Below, in pieces: positions 32,285 to 41,676 of a stretch of DNA of 64,000 nt. The notes below the pieces were generated by a model, which searched no databases, had not been told where the DNA came from, and worked only from the letters and a program-made list of their open reading frames with translations. The position numbers and the translations under genes were made by a program. The DNA lies in the NCBI RefSeq assembly GCF_003610995.1, contig NZ_CP032543.1, positions 2,170,001-2,234,000 of the forward strand, written 5' to 3'. Positions within the stretch are counted from its first letter, which is position 1. Each line of letters opens with the position of its first letter. This stretch comes from Streptomyces griseus subsp. griseus. GTDB taxonomy: Bacteria > Actinomycetota > Actinomycetes > Streptomycetales > Streptomycetaceae.

Positions 32285-33399
32285 AGGTTCTCCCCCAGGG
32301 AGTTCACGGCGGTCACGATGCGCTCCAGGTCGTTCTGGGTGAGCGAGGGGTGGACGGGCAGAGAGACGACCTCGGCGGCCGCCTTCTCGGTCTGGGGCAG
32401 GTCCCAGGTGCGGCCCGCCTTCTGGTCCGGCTCCCAGTACGGCTTGAGGCGGTGGATCGGGGTCGGGTAGTAGACCGCGTTGCCGATGCCCGCCTCGGTG
32501 AGCTTGGCCATCGCGGCGTCCCGGTCACCCCGGATCCGCACGGTGTACTGGTGGTAGATGTGCCGGGCGCCCTCGGCGACCGGCGGCAGGGTGACGCTCG
32601 GGGCGGTGATGTGGGCGTCGAGGTAGGCGGCGTTGGCGCGGCGCTGCTCGGTCCAGCCCTCGACCTTGGCGAGCTGGACACGGCCGACGGCCGCGTTCAC
32701 GTCGGTCATCCGCATGTTGGCGCCGACGATCTCGTTGGCGTACCGCTGCTCCATGCCCTGGTTGCGCAGGAGGCGCAGGGTGCGGGCGAGTTCGGCGTCG
32801 GCCGTGGAGACCATGCCGCCTTCGAGGGAGTGCATGTTCTTGGTCGGGTAGAAGCTGAACGTTCCGCCCGCGCCGAACGCGCCGACCGGGGTGCCGTTCA
32901 GTGCCGCCGTGTGGGCCTGGCAGGCGTCCTCGACCACGGCGAGCCGGTGCTTCTCGGCGATCGGCATGATCTTGTCCATCGCGGCCGGGTGGCCGTAGAG
33001 GTGGACCGGCATGATCGCGGCGGTGCGCGGGGTGATCGCGGCTTCGACGGCCGCCGGGTCGAGGCCGAAGCTGCCCGGCTCGATGTCGGCGAAGACCGCG
33101 TCGGCGCCGACCAGGCGGACCGCGTTGGCGGAGGCCGCGAAGGAGAACGAGGGGACGATGACCTCGTCGCCGGGGCCGATCCCCAGCGCCAGGAGCAGCA
33201 GGTGCAGGGCCGAGGTGCCCGAGTTGACGGCGACGCAGTGCCTGCCGTCGACCAGCCGGGAGAAGCCCTCCTCGAAGGCCGCGACCTCGGGCCCCTGCAC
33301 GACCCGGCCGCTGCGCAGTACGCGTACGGCCGCCTCGATCTCGTCTTCCCCGATGACCGGACGGGCAGCAGGGATCGGCTGCTCGTTGATGCTCGTCAT
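32281..33399 (-). CDS. DegT/DnrJ/EryC1/StrS aminotransferase, WbpE-like
   Basis: The 372-residue PLP enzyme has VNSGTSALHLLLLALGIG, EVIVPSFSFAASANAV, PVHLYGHPAAMDKIMPIAEK, the PLP-binding VVEDACQAH and the Schiff-base lysine in FSFYPTKNMHSLEGGM. Its likely reaction is glutamate-dependent amination of the 3-keto UDP-sugar made by the neighbouring oxidoreductase. ATG at 33399 follows GGAGG at good spacing and is the first gene of a five-gene operon: aminotransferase, oxidoreductase, GT2, dehydrogenase, galE. A 9-bp inverted repeat sits in its leader. The WbpE assignment rests on partner genes; the sequence alone fits several sugar aminotransferases. Confidence 0.87.
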   Translation of the reverse strand: MTSINEQPIPAARPVIGEDEIEAAVRVLRSGRVVQGPEVAAFEEGFSRLVDGRHCVAVNSGTSALHLLLLALGIGPGDEVIVPSFSFAASANAVRLVGADAVFADIEPGSFGLDPAAVEAAITPRTAAIMPVHLYGHPAAMDKIMPIAEKHRLAVVEDACQAHTAALNGTPVGAFGAGGTFSFYPTKNMHSLEGGMVSTADAELARTLRLLRNQGMEQRYANEIVGANMRMTDVNAAVGRVQLAKVEGWTEQRRANAAYLDAHITAPSVTLPPVAEGARHIYHQYTVRIRGDRDAAMAKLTEAGIGNAVYYPTPIHRLKPYWEPDQKAGRTWDLPQTEKAAAEVVSLPVHPSLTQNDLERIVTAVNSLGENL

Positions 33400-33420
33400 G
33401 GACGTCCTCCTTGAACACCG

Positions 33421-33449
33421 CAAGAGCTCGTTACAGGGCAGAGCTCTTG
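33421..33449 (-). promoter_or_regulatory. Inverted repeat in the leader of the aminotransferase operon
   Basis: CAAGAGCTC and GAGCTCTTG are perfect 9-bp arms separated by 11 bases, 22 bases upstream of the start codon. The half-site spacing of 20 bp suits a dimeric repressor. As RNA it would form a hairpin close to the ribosome-binding site. Confidence 0.4.
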
Positions 33450-33670
33450 GGGTGCGGGACGTCTTACGAGGCCGCGCGAAACCCCACCGGCGCGATGCCG
33501 ACGCCCTGCCGAGGAATCTGGTCCGGCCTGTCGTTCACCGGGCCGGTCACCGGTTGTAGTTTTCTGCGAAGAATCCTGACAGCCCAGCAACCGCCGTCAC
33601 ATTATCAGGGATTTCTCGTCCCATTTCGGGCCCGTTAACCGGTCACTGCATCAGTTCTGAAACAAAGCAC
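33450..33670 (-). other. Intergenic region holding the operon promoter
   Basis: No gene is seen. A minus-strand GATAAT at 33599-33604 is a possible -10 element but no matching -35 at 16-19 bases is clear. GC content is lower than in neighbouring genes. Confidence 0.3.
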
Positions 33671-33705
33671 GTGGCCCGCCCCGAATGTATCGGAGCGGGC
33701 CACGG
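33671..33705 (-). terminator. Hairpin terminator after rne
   Basis: CGTGGCCCGC and GCGGGCCACG form a perfect 10-bp stem, extended inside by CCGA/TCGG. It lies about 40 bases past the stop at 33744. Confidence 0.75.
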
Positions 33706-33743
33706 ACAATGAACGGCCGATTACGCAATCGGCGTCCGGTACG

Positions 33744-36700
33744 TCATCCGGCCGACGCCTCACCCTCGGGGGACGAGGCCGAAGCGGTCACGGAAGGCGA
33801 CGACTGCTCGGCGGCGACGGTCTTCTTCGTCGCCTTCTTCGCGGTCGTCTTCGCCGTCGTCTTCTTCGCGGCGGTCTTCTTGGCGGCCGTCTTCTTGGCC
33901 ACCGCCTTCTTCGCCGGAGCCTTCTTGGCGGCGGCCTTGCGGGCCGTCTTCCTCGCCGGGGCCGCTTCGTCGGACGCGACGGCCTCGGTCTCCGGTGCGG
34001 CGGCCGCCGGGGCCGTCGCCTCGGGTGCCGACTCCACGACGACGACCGCCGCCTCCTCGGAACCGGTGGGCGAACCGGCCGGAGCGGTGACCTTACGGGT
34101 CGCCCGGCGACGGGCCCGCGGCGGCGCGGCCTCCTTGGGGGCCTCCGTCCCAGGCGCCTCCTGTACGGGGGCGGGCTCGGCCGGCGCCTCGACGACCGGG
34201 TCCTCCACGGCGACCGGCTCGGCGCTCGGCTCGGCCGGCTGCACCGGCTCCGCCGACTTCGGCGAACCCGCCGGGGCGGACGCCTTACGGGTGGCGCGAC
34301 GACGCGTACGGCCCTGCGGCGCGGCCTCGGCCGCCTCAGCAGGGGCTTCCTGAGCGGCGGGAGCCTCCTGCGCGGGCGTGTCGACGGCCGGCGCGACCGG
34401 CTCCGGCTCGGCGGCGGGAGCGGGCGCCTCGGCCACCGGGGCGGGAGCCTCGGTCCTCGGGGCACCGGCCGGGGCCGAGACCTTGCGGGATGCCCGGCGG
34501 CGGCCACGGCCACGACCGGCGGCCGCCTCGGCCTCGGCGGGGCTGCTGTAGAACTCCTCGTCGGCGGCCGGCTCCAGGTCCGCCAGGGACACCGGGGCGG
34601 CGACCTCGGCTGCCAGCTCGGCCTCGGACTCGGTCTCGACGGGCTCGGCCGTGTGGTCCTCGTGGCCGTGGTCCTGGTCGTGGCCGTGCTCGTGGTCCTG
34701 ACCGGCGCCGCCACGGCCGCGCTTCTTGGACTTCTTGCCGCCGCCACCGCCACCGGCGGACGTCGGCTGCTCCATGTGCACGATCACACCGCGCCCGTTG
34801 CAGTGGACACAGGTCTCGGAGAACGACTCCAACAGCCCCTGGCCCACCCGCTTACGGGTCATCTGGACCAGGCCGAGCGAGGTGACCTCGGCGACCTGGT
34901 GCTTGGTGCGGTCCCGGCCCAGGCACTCCAGCAGTCGCCGCAGCACGAGGTCCCGGTTGGACTCCAGCACCATGTCGATGAAGTCGACGACGACGATGCC
35001 GCCGAGGTCGCGCAGCCGCAGCTGGCGCACGATCTCCTCGGCCGCCTCCAGGTTGTTCCTGGTGACGGTCTCCTCCAGGTTGCCGCCCTGGCCGGTGAAC
35101 TTGCCGGTGTTGACGTCGACGACGACCATCGCCTCGGTCTTGTCGATCACCAGCGAACCGCCGCTGGGGAGGTAGACCTTGCGGTCCAGCGCCTTCATCA
35201 GCTGCTCGTCGATGCGGTACGTGGCGAAGACGTCGACCTCGGAGGTCCAGCGGGAGAGCCGCTCGGTGAGGTCGGGCGCCACGTGCGAGACGTAACCGTG
35301 GATGGTCTCCCACGCGTCGTCACCGCTGACGATGACCTTGGAGAAGTCCTCGTTGAAGATGTCGCGGACGACCCGGACGGTCATGTCCGGCTCGCCGTAG
35401 AGCAGCGTCGGCGCGTTGGAGCCGCTGGTGCCCTTCGCCTTCTTCTGGATCTCCTCCCACTGCCCCTGGAGCCTCTCGACGTCACGGCGCAACTCGTCCT
35501 CGCTCGCGCCCTCGGCGGCAGTGCGCACGATGACGCCCGCGTCCTCGGGGACGATCTTCTTGAGGATGGTCTTGAGGCGGGAGCGCTCGGTGTCGGGCAG
35601 CTTGCGGCTGATCCCGGTCATGGAGCCCTCGGGCACGTACACGAGGTAGCGGCCGGGCAGCGAGACCTGGCTGGTGAGGCGGGCGCCCTTGTGGCCGATC
35701 GGGTCCTTGGTCACCTGGACCAGGACGGACTGGCCGGACTTGAGGGCGGTCTCGATGCGGCGCGGCCCGTGGGCCATGCCGAGCGCCTCGAAGTTGACCT
35801 CACCGGCGTACAGGACGGCGTTGCGGCCCTTGCCGATGTCGACGAACGCGGCCTCCATGGAGGGCAGGACGTTCTGCACCTTGCCCAGGTAGACGTTGCC
35901 GACGTAGCTGGTGGCCTGCTCCTTGTTGACGTAGTGCTCCACGAGCACGTTGTCCTCGAGGACGCCGATCTGGGTGCGCTCGCCGCTCTGGCGGACGACC
36001 ATCACGCGCTCCACGGCCTCGCGGCGTGCGAGGAACTCCGCCTCGGTGATGATCGGGACGCGGCGGCGGCCCTGCTCGCGGCCCTCACGGCGGCGCTGCT
36101 TCTTCGCCTCCATACGAGTGGAGCCCTTGATGGACTGGACCTCGTCGAAGCCGGTGCCGGGCTCGCGCTCGGCCTCCTTCTTGCGGGGCTCGCGGACCTT
36201 GACGACCGTACGCTCCGGGTCGTCCGTGCCGTTGTCGGCCTCGGCCGCGCCCTCACCGCTGCGGCGACGGCGACGGCGGCGACGCCGGCTGCTGCTCGAA
36301 CCGGAGGCGGAGGAGTCGTTGTCGTCGTCCTCCTCCTCGTCGGCGTCCTGGGGCTGCTCGGCCTCGGCGCGGGTGTCCTCGGAGCGGGACGGGGCGGGCG
36401 CCTCGTCGGCGTGCTGCTCGGCCTCGTCCGCGTCACTGGCCTCGCCACGGCGGCGACGGCGGCCACCGCGACGACGGCGGCGCGAGGGGCGGTCGCCGTA
36501 CTCGTCGGTGTCCTCGCCCTCGTGCTCGTCCGCCTCGGCCTCGGGGGCCTCCTCGGCGGGCTGCTGCTCGGCGGGGGCCTCCACCGGGGCGGCGGGCGCG
36601 GCGGCCTGCTCGGCCTCGGCGGCCTCACCACGGCGGCGGCGACGGCGGCGCGAGCCGCCCTGCGGCGCGGCCTCGGCGGGTGCGGGGGCCTGTGCGGCCT

Positions 36701-37962
36701 CGGCGGTCCGCTCCTCGGCCTCCTCGACCTCGTCGTACGCGGAGGAGGAACCGGCCGCGGCAGCTGCGGCGGCCGCCGTCTCGGGGGTCTGGAACATCGG
36801 CTCGGCGAAGACCGGGGCCTGGAACACGGCGACGGCGGGGCGCGTGGCGCGGCGGCCCTTGCGGGTCGGCTCCTCGGTCTTGGCGGTGAACTCGGGGCGG
36901 CCGGCGGCGGCGGTGGCCCGGCGGCGCTGGCGTCCGCGCGGTGCGGCCTCCTCGACCTCCTCCACCTCGGCGGCGAGCTCCTCGGCCACGGCGGCGGGCA
37001 GGCTCTCGGCGGCCTCGACGGCCTCGACGGCCTCCGCGGGCTCCTCGACGGGGGTGGAGGCGACCGGCTCGGCCGTCTCGCCGACCTGGGGGGCACCGGC
37101 GGGCGAAGTGGCCTTACGGGAGGCACGGCGGCGGCTGCGCGGCGCCGGGGTCTCCTCGGCGGGCTGGGCTTCGGCGGCGGGCGCGGGCTCGTTCACCGCG
37201 TCCGTGACGGTTTCCGGCGCGGCGGCCTGCGGGGTGCCGGCCGGGGCGGAGGCGCGGCGGCGGGTACGGCCACGCGGGGCCTCAGCGGCGGGCTCAACGG
37301 CCTCGGCCACGACAGGCTCGGCCACGGGCTCGGCGGGCGCGACCGGCTCGGCCACGACAGCGGCCTCGGCGGCCTGCGGGGCACCGGCGGGCGAAGTGGC
37401 CTTGCGGGAAGCGCGGCGGCGGCGCGGGGCGGGCGGCTCCGGGGCGACCTCGGCCACCGGCTCCTCTTCCTCCGCGACAGGCTCCTCCTCCGCGAGGGGC
37501 TCGGCCGGGGTCTCGACAACCTCCACGACCTCGGCGGCCTGCGGGGCACCGGCCGGAGCCGTCGCCTTGCGGACCGCGCGACGGCGGGTGCGCGGGGCGG
37601 GTGCTTCCTCGGCGGGCTCGGCGGACTCCACGAGCGGGGTCTCGGCCACCGGGGCAGGGGTCTCGACGACTTCGGCGACCACCTCGGCGGTCTCCGGAGC
37701 CCCTGCGGGCGCGGTCGCCTTGCGCACGGCACGGCGGCGCGTACGGCGGGGGGTGCGGTCTCGGAGGCCGGCTCGGGGCGCTCTCCTGGGCCGCGGGGAC
37801 CGGGGTCTCCACGACGGCGGTCTCGGCGGCCGGGGTCACGGGCGCGCCGGGCGGGCCGGCCGGGCGGGAAGCGGCGCGGCGCCTGCGGCGCGGCGGCAGC
37901 TTGTCGCCGGGGGTGTTCTCTTCGTTGTTCCCGTTGGAAGCGGGTTCGTTCGGCTGAGGCAT
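33744..37962 (-). CDS. rne: Ribonuclease E/G (RNase ES-type scaffold), N-terminal region frameshifted
   Basis: The enzyme cleaves single-stranded RNA and organises a degradosome. The catalytic core lies in the middle: an S1 domain (SYVGNVYLGKVQNVLPSMEA, FVDIGKGRNAVLY), the DNase-I-like part with VVDVNTGKFTGQGGNLEET and VVDFIDM for metal binding, and the zinc-link CVHCNGRG. Long disordered Pro/Ala/Glu/Arg arms flank it, as in Streptomyces RNase ES. They carry repeated RKATAPAGAP-like motifs, RG/RR-rich patches and a histone-H1-like KKAPAKKAVAKKTAAKK tail. The start MPQPNEPASNGNNEENTPG (ATG 37962) is out of frame with the rest. The frame is restored by one extra G in each of the runs 37775-37778 and 37748-37753, giving about 1406 residues. 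I treat these as probable sequence errors. Confidence 0.92.
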
Positions 37963-38192
37963 GCGGGCGGTTCTCCCGTCGCGCTCCCGGGCGCCGCGTC
38001 TGTTTCCGGTCCGGCACGGTCCGCAGTGGTGCGATACCGCTCGTCCGGGGCGCGGGCGCCGCACGGGAGCTGATGTCTGGCTCGCCGGTTCCGTCCGCGG
38101 TGTTGCGGACGGCCTGGCGAAAGTCTTATGGGTCAGTGCGCGGCCCGACCCAGGTGGCTCCCGAGTCGGAGGGCTGCGCTACGACGACCGCC

Positions 38193-38972
38193 TTACGCGG
38201 AACCTGCACCTTCCGGCGCCGTCGCGACGGCTGCTGCGACCGCGGGATGTGCGGTCGGGGCGGCCTCGCGGTCGGGCGCGAGCGGGTCGGTCACCGTGCC
38301 GGACTCCTCGTCGAAGAGCCCCTGCGCCAGCCTCGTCACCGCAGCGGGGACAGGCGGCGCCAGGTCGGCCACAGCGCGGAGACCGGACAGGACGTCGTCG
38401 GGTCGCACGGCAGGTGTCACGTGCCGAACAACCAGCCGCAGTATCGCACAGGGCTTGTCCCCCGGCCTATCAGCCGGTGGATCAAGGGCCTGCAGGTCGG
38501 CGACGGCGGAGCGGGCGTCGAAGGTGCGGATGCCGTTCTTCGCCTTGCGCTGGACCTCGACGCTCTCGGCCGCGTTGAACGTGTCGACGGCTCTGCGCGC
38601 CTCGTCGGGATCGACGCCGTCCAGGCGCAGCTCCCAGACGGAGGCGGTCAGCCGCTCGGCGAGGCCCGAGGTGCGGGCCTCCACCGCGTCGGTGATGTCG
38701 AGACCGTCCGGCAGTGAGCTGTTCAGCAGCTCGCGCAGGAGGCCGGGGTCGCGTGCCTCGGTGAGGGCGATCTCCAGGAACTCGGCCTCGCTGCCCGTGC
38801 CGGTGGGGGCGGCATTGGCGTAGGAGACCTTGGGGTGCGGGGTGAAGCCCGCCGAGTACGCCATCGGCACCTCGGAGCGGCGCAGTGCCCGCTCGAAGGC
38901 CCGCTGGAAGTCACGGTGACTGGTGAACCGGAGGCGGCCGCGCTTGGTGTAGCGCAAACGGATGCGCTGCAC
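38193..38972 (-). CDS. TIGR03936/DUF2344 radical-SAM-associated protein
   Basis: The protein contains QRIRLRYTKRGRLRFTSHRD, FERALRRSEVPMAYSAGFTP and HPKVSYANAAPTGTGSEAEF, diagnostic of the DUF2344 family that accompanies, or is fused to, the TIGR03960 B12/radical-SAM protein encoded at 39696. Function is not established; a tRNA-modification or ribosome-linked role has been suggested from its neighbourhood. GTG at 38972 is the first standard start but has no ribosome-binding site. The family usually begins about 14 residues earlier (GKRQPEGPPPAPA), and that stretch is present with a CTG at 39014 preceded by GAGGAGAAG. The true start may therefore be CTG. The C-terminus is low-complexity Ala/Pro. 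Confidence 0.87.
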   Translation of the reverse strand: MQRIRLRYTKRGRLRFTSHRDFQRAFERALRRSEVPMAYSAGFTPHPKVSYANAAPTGTGSEAEFLEIALTEARDPGLLRELLNSSLPDGLDITDAVEARTSGLAERLTASVWELRLDGVDPDEARRAVDTFNAAESVEVQRKAKNGIRTFDARSAVADLQALDPPADRPGDKPCAILRLVVRHVTPAVRPDDVLSGLRAVADLAPPVPAAVTRLAQGLFDEESGTVTDPLAPDREAAPTAHPAVAAAVATAPEGAGSA

Positions 38973-39096
38973 TGCCGGTGCGGGCGGCGGGCCTTCGGGC
39001 TGTCGCTTGCCCAGTGGTTCTTCTCCTCGGTGCGGGGCGGGCGCTGGGGAGCGCCGCCCACGAAATACGGGGTGGTCCCCGGGGTGCCGCTCCGGC

Positions 39097-39638
39097 TCAC
39101 CCCTGCTTGACGAGTTTCTCGCTCAGCAGGGAGGTCTCGGACGCCTGCGCCGCGCTGGGGACAGTCGTTGTACTACCCAGAGTACGCGCAGGCACCCCCA
39201 GCGGTTCCCCGGACCGCGCGCCGGCCGTCTTGCCGACCAGTGCGCGCCCCGCGTCGCGGCGGGCCTGCCGCACGGTTTCGCGGGCGGTGACGGGGGCTCC
39301 GCGGGCGGCGCGGCCCGCCCCGGCGGCGGCGCGTCGGGCTGGGACCCAGAGGGCATCCCGTACGAAGGGGCCGACCGGGGTGCACACCGTGCGGTAGGCC
39401 CAGGCCACCGGTGTGCCGGTCAGGTGCCGGAGCAGCCGGGTCGGCCCCCGGCCCGGCGGGCGGAGCAGGGTCCGGTCGAGGGGTGCCAGCCGGCGGCCAG
39501 CAGGTCCCGGACCATGCGGACGGGCAGGACCACGACCAGCACCACGATGCGCACGGGGATCCTGATCACCCTGGCCAGGCCGGTGTCGGGCGCGTACCGG
39601 TCCAGGATCTGGTGCTCCCCGGCGTCCATGCTCTCCAT
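39097..39638 (-). CDS. Hypothetical protein with one membrane segment, frameshifted
   Basis: The first part reads MESMDAGEHQILDRYAPDTG, followed by a hydrophobic helix (VIRIPVRIVVLVVVLPVRMV) and DLLAAGWH. From there the sensible sequence continues in another frame as LDRTLLRPPGRGPTRLLRHL, TGTPVAWAYRTVCTPVG, and ends LLSEKLVKQG at 39097. One extra G in the run 39480-39483 joins the two into a 180-residue protein. It is a Streptomyces-specific protein encoded between the two radical-SAM-related genes; I know no function. The arginine-rich C-terminal half after the membrane helix is probably cytoplasmic. The second ATG (39629) has a better-placed GGAG than the first. Confidence 0.65.
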
Positions 39639-39642
39639 GACG

Positions 39643-39679
39643 CGCAGGCCCGGTCCGGGGTTGCCGGGCCGGGCCTGCG
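39643..39679 (-). terminator. Hairpin terminator after the TIGR03960 gene
   Basis: CGCAGGCCCGG and CCGGGCCTGCG form a perfect 11-bp stem, 17 bases past the stop at 39696. Confidence 0.7.
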
Positions 39680-39695
39680 GAGTGTCAGGGACGCG

Positions 39696-41624
39696 CTACT
39701 TGTTCACCACGCTCAGCGGAAGCAGCTTCTTGCCCGTCGGGCCGATCTGGATGTCCAGGTCCAGCTGCGGGCAGACCCCGCAGTCGAAGCAGGGGGTCCA
39801 GCGGCAGTCCTCGACCTCGGTCTCGTCGAGGGCGTCCTGCCAGTCCTCCCAGAGCCAGTCCTTGTCCAGGCCGGAGTCGAGGTGGTCCCAGGGCAGGACT
39901 TCCTCGTAGGTGCGCTCGCGGGTGGTGTACCAGTCGACGTCGACGCCGTACTCGGGCAGCGTCTTCTCGGCGCAGTTCATCCAGAGGTCGTAGCTGAAGT
40001 GTTCGCGCCAGCCGTCGAAGCGGCCGCCGGACTCGTAGACCGCGCGGATGACGGAGCCGACGCGCCGGTCGCCGCGCGAGAGCAGGCCCTCGACGATGCC
40101 GGGCTTGCCGTCGTGGTACCGGAAGCCGATGGAGCGGCCGTACTTCTTGTCGCCGCGGATCTTGTCCCGGAGCTTCTTCAGCCGGGCGTCGGTGTCCTCG
40201 GCGGACAGCTGCGGGGCCCACTGGAAGGGCGTGTGCGGCTTGGGCACGAAGCCGCCGATGGAGACCGTGGCACGGATGTCGTTCTGGCCGGAGACCTCGC
40301 GGCCCTTGGCGATGACGTTGACCGCCATGTCACCGATCTGGAGGACGTCCTCGTCGGTCTCGGTGGGCAGGCCGCACATGAAGTACAGCTTCACCTGACG
40401 CCAGCCGTTGCCGTAGGCGGTGGCGACGGTCCGGATCAGGTCCTCCTCCGAGACCATCTTGTTGATGACCTTGCGCATCCGCTCGGAGCCGCCCTCGGGG
40501 GCGAAGGTCAGGCCGGAGCGGCGGCCGTTGCGGGTCAGCTCGTTGGCCAGGTCCACGTTGAACGCGTCGACGCGGGTGGAGGGCAGCGAGAGGCCCACCT
40601 TGTCGTCGGTGTAGCGGTCGGCGAGGCCCTTGGCGATGTCACCGATCTCGCTGTGGTCCGCGGAGGAGAGGGAGAGCAGGCCGACCTCTTCGAAGCCGGT
40701 CGCCTTGAGGCCCTTGTCGACCATTTCGCCGATGCCGGTGATGCTTCGCTCCCGCACGGGGCGCGTGATCATGCCGGCCTGGCAGAAACGGCAGCCGCGG
40801 GTGCAGCCGCGGAAGATCTCCACGGACATCCGCTCGTGCACGGTCTCCGCGAGGGGAACGAGGGGCTGCTTGGGGTAGGGCCACTCGTCGAGGTCCATGA
40901 CGGTGTGCTTGGAGACGCGCCACGGCACGCCGGACCGGTTGGGCACGACCCGGCCGATGCGGCCGTCGGGGAGGTATTCGACGTCGTAGAAGCGCGGGAC
41001 GTAGACGCCGCCGGTCTTCGAGAGCCGGAAGAGCACCTCGTCGCGGCCGCCGGGGCGGCCCTCCGCCTTCCAGGCGCGGATGATCTCGGTGATCTCCAGG
41101 ACGGCCTGCTCGCCGTCGCCGATGACCGCGCAGTCGATGAACTCCGCGATCGGCTCGGGGTTGAACGCCGCGTGGCCGCCCGCGAGGACGATCGGGTGGT
41201 CCACCGTGCGGTCCTTGGCCTCCAGCGGGATGCCCGCCAGGTCCAGGGCGGTGAGCATGTTGGTGTAGCCGAGCTCGGTGGAGAAGCTGAGCCCGAAGAC
41301 GTCGAAGGCGCCGACGGGGCGGTGGCTGTCCACGGTGAACTGGGGCACGTTGTGCTCGCGCATCAGCTCTTCGAGGTCGGGCCAGACGCTGTACGTGCGC
41401 TCGGCGAGGACGCCCTCGCGCTCGTTCAGTACCTCGTAGAGGATCATGACGCCCTGGTTGGGCAGCCCGACCTCGTAGGCGTCGGGGTACATCAGGGTCC
41501 AGCGGACGTCGCAGCTGTCCCAGTCCTTGACGGTGGAGTTCAGCTCACCGCCGACGTACTGGATGGGCTTCTGCACATGCGGGAGCAGAGCTTCGAGCTG
41601 TGGGAAGACCGATGCGGCAGACAT
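39696..41624 (-). CDS. TIGR03960 family B12-binding-domain radical SAM protein
   Basis: The 642-residue protein has an N-terminal cobalamin-binding-like region (LMYPDAYEVGLPNQGVMILY, HPIVLAGGHAAFNPEPIAEF, IGDGE) and a radical-SAM core with the 4Fe-4S cluster motif CTRGCRFCQAG (CxxxCxxC). LYFMCGLPTETDEDVLQIG follows. The C-terminus has a cysteine set (CRWTPCFDCGVCPQLD) that may bind a second cluster. It is the usual partner of the DUF2344 protein encoded downstream at 38193. The reaction is unknown; methylthiolation or methylation of RNA or protein is plausible by similarity. ATG at 41624 follows GAAGG. Length is normal for the family. Confidence 0.93.
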   Translation of the reverse strand: MSAASVFPQLEALLPHVQKPIQYVGGELNSTVKDWDSCDVRWTLMYPDAYEVGLPNQGVMILYEVLNEREGVLAERTYSVWPDLEELMREHNVPQFTVDSHRPVGAFDVFGLSFSTELGYTNMLTALDLAGIPLEAKDRTVDHPIVLAGGHAAFNPEPIAEFIDCAVIGDGEQAVLEITEIIRAWKAEGRPGGRDEVLFRLSKTGGVYVPRFYDVEYLPDGRIGRVVPNRSGVPWRVSKHTVMDLDEWPYPKQPLVPLAETVHERMSVEIFRGCTRGCRFCQAGMITRPVRERSITGIGEMVDKGLKATGFEEVGLLSLSSADHSEIGDIAKGLADRYTDDKVGLSLPSTRVDAFNVDLANELTRNGRRSGLTFAPEGGSERMRKVINKMVSEEDLIRTVATAYGNGWRQVKLYFMCGLPTETDEDVLQIGDMAVNVIAKGREVSGQNDIRATVSIGGFVPKPHTPFQWAPQLSAEDTDARLKKLRDKIRGDKKYGRSIGFRYHDGKPGIVEGLLSRGDRRVGSVIRAVYESGGRFDGWREHFSYDLWMNCAEKTLPEYGVDVDWYTTRERTYEEVLPWDHLDSGLDKDWLWEDWQDALDETEVEDCRWTPCFDCGVCPQLDLDIQIGPTGKKLLPLSVVNK

Positions 41625-41676
41625 CTCGCGAACCTTCGTGAGCCGGCTGGGGTGACCATCCAGCGTACCGCGCGGC

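Noticed and set aside
34653..38717. Plus-strand open frame of over 1300 codons opposite rne
   Set aside because: It is the mirror of the RNase E coding pattern, low-complexity, and without a ribosome-binding site.
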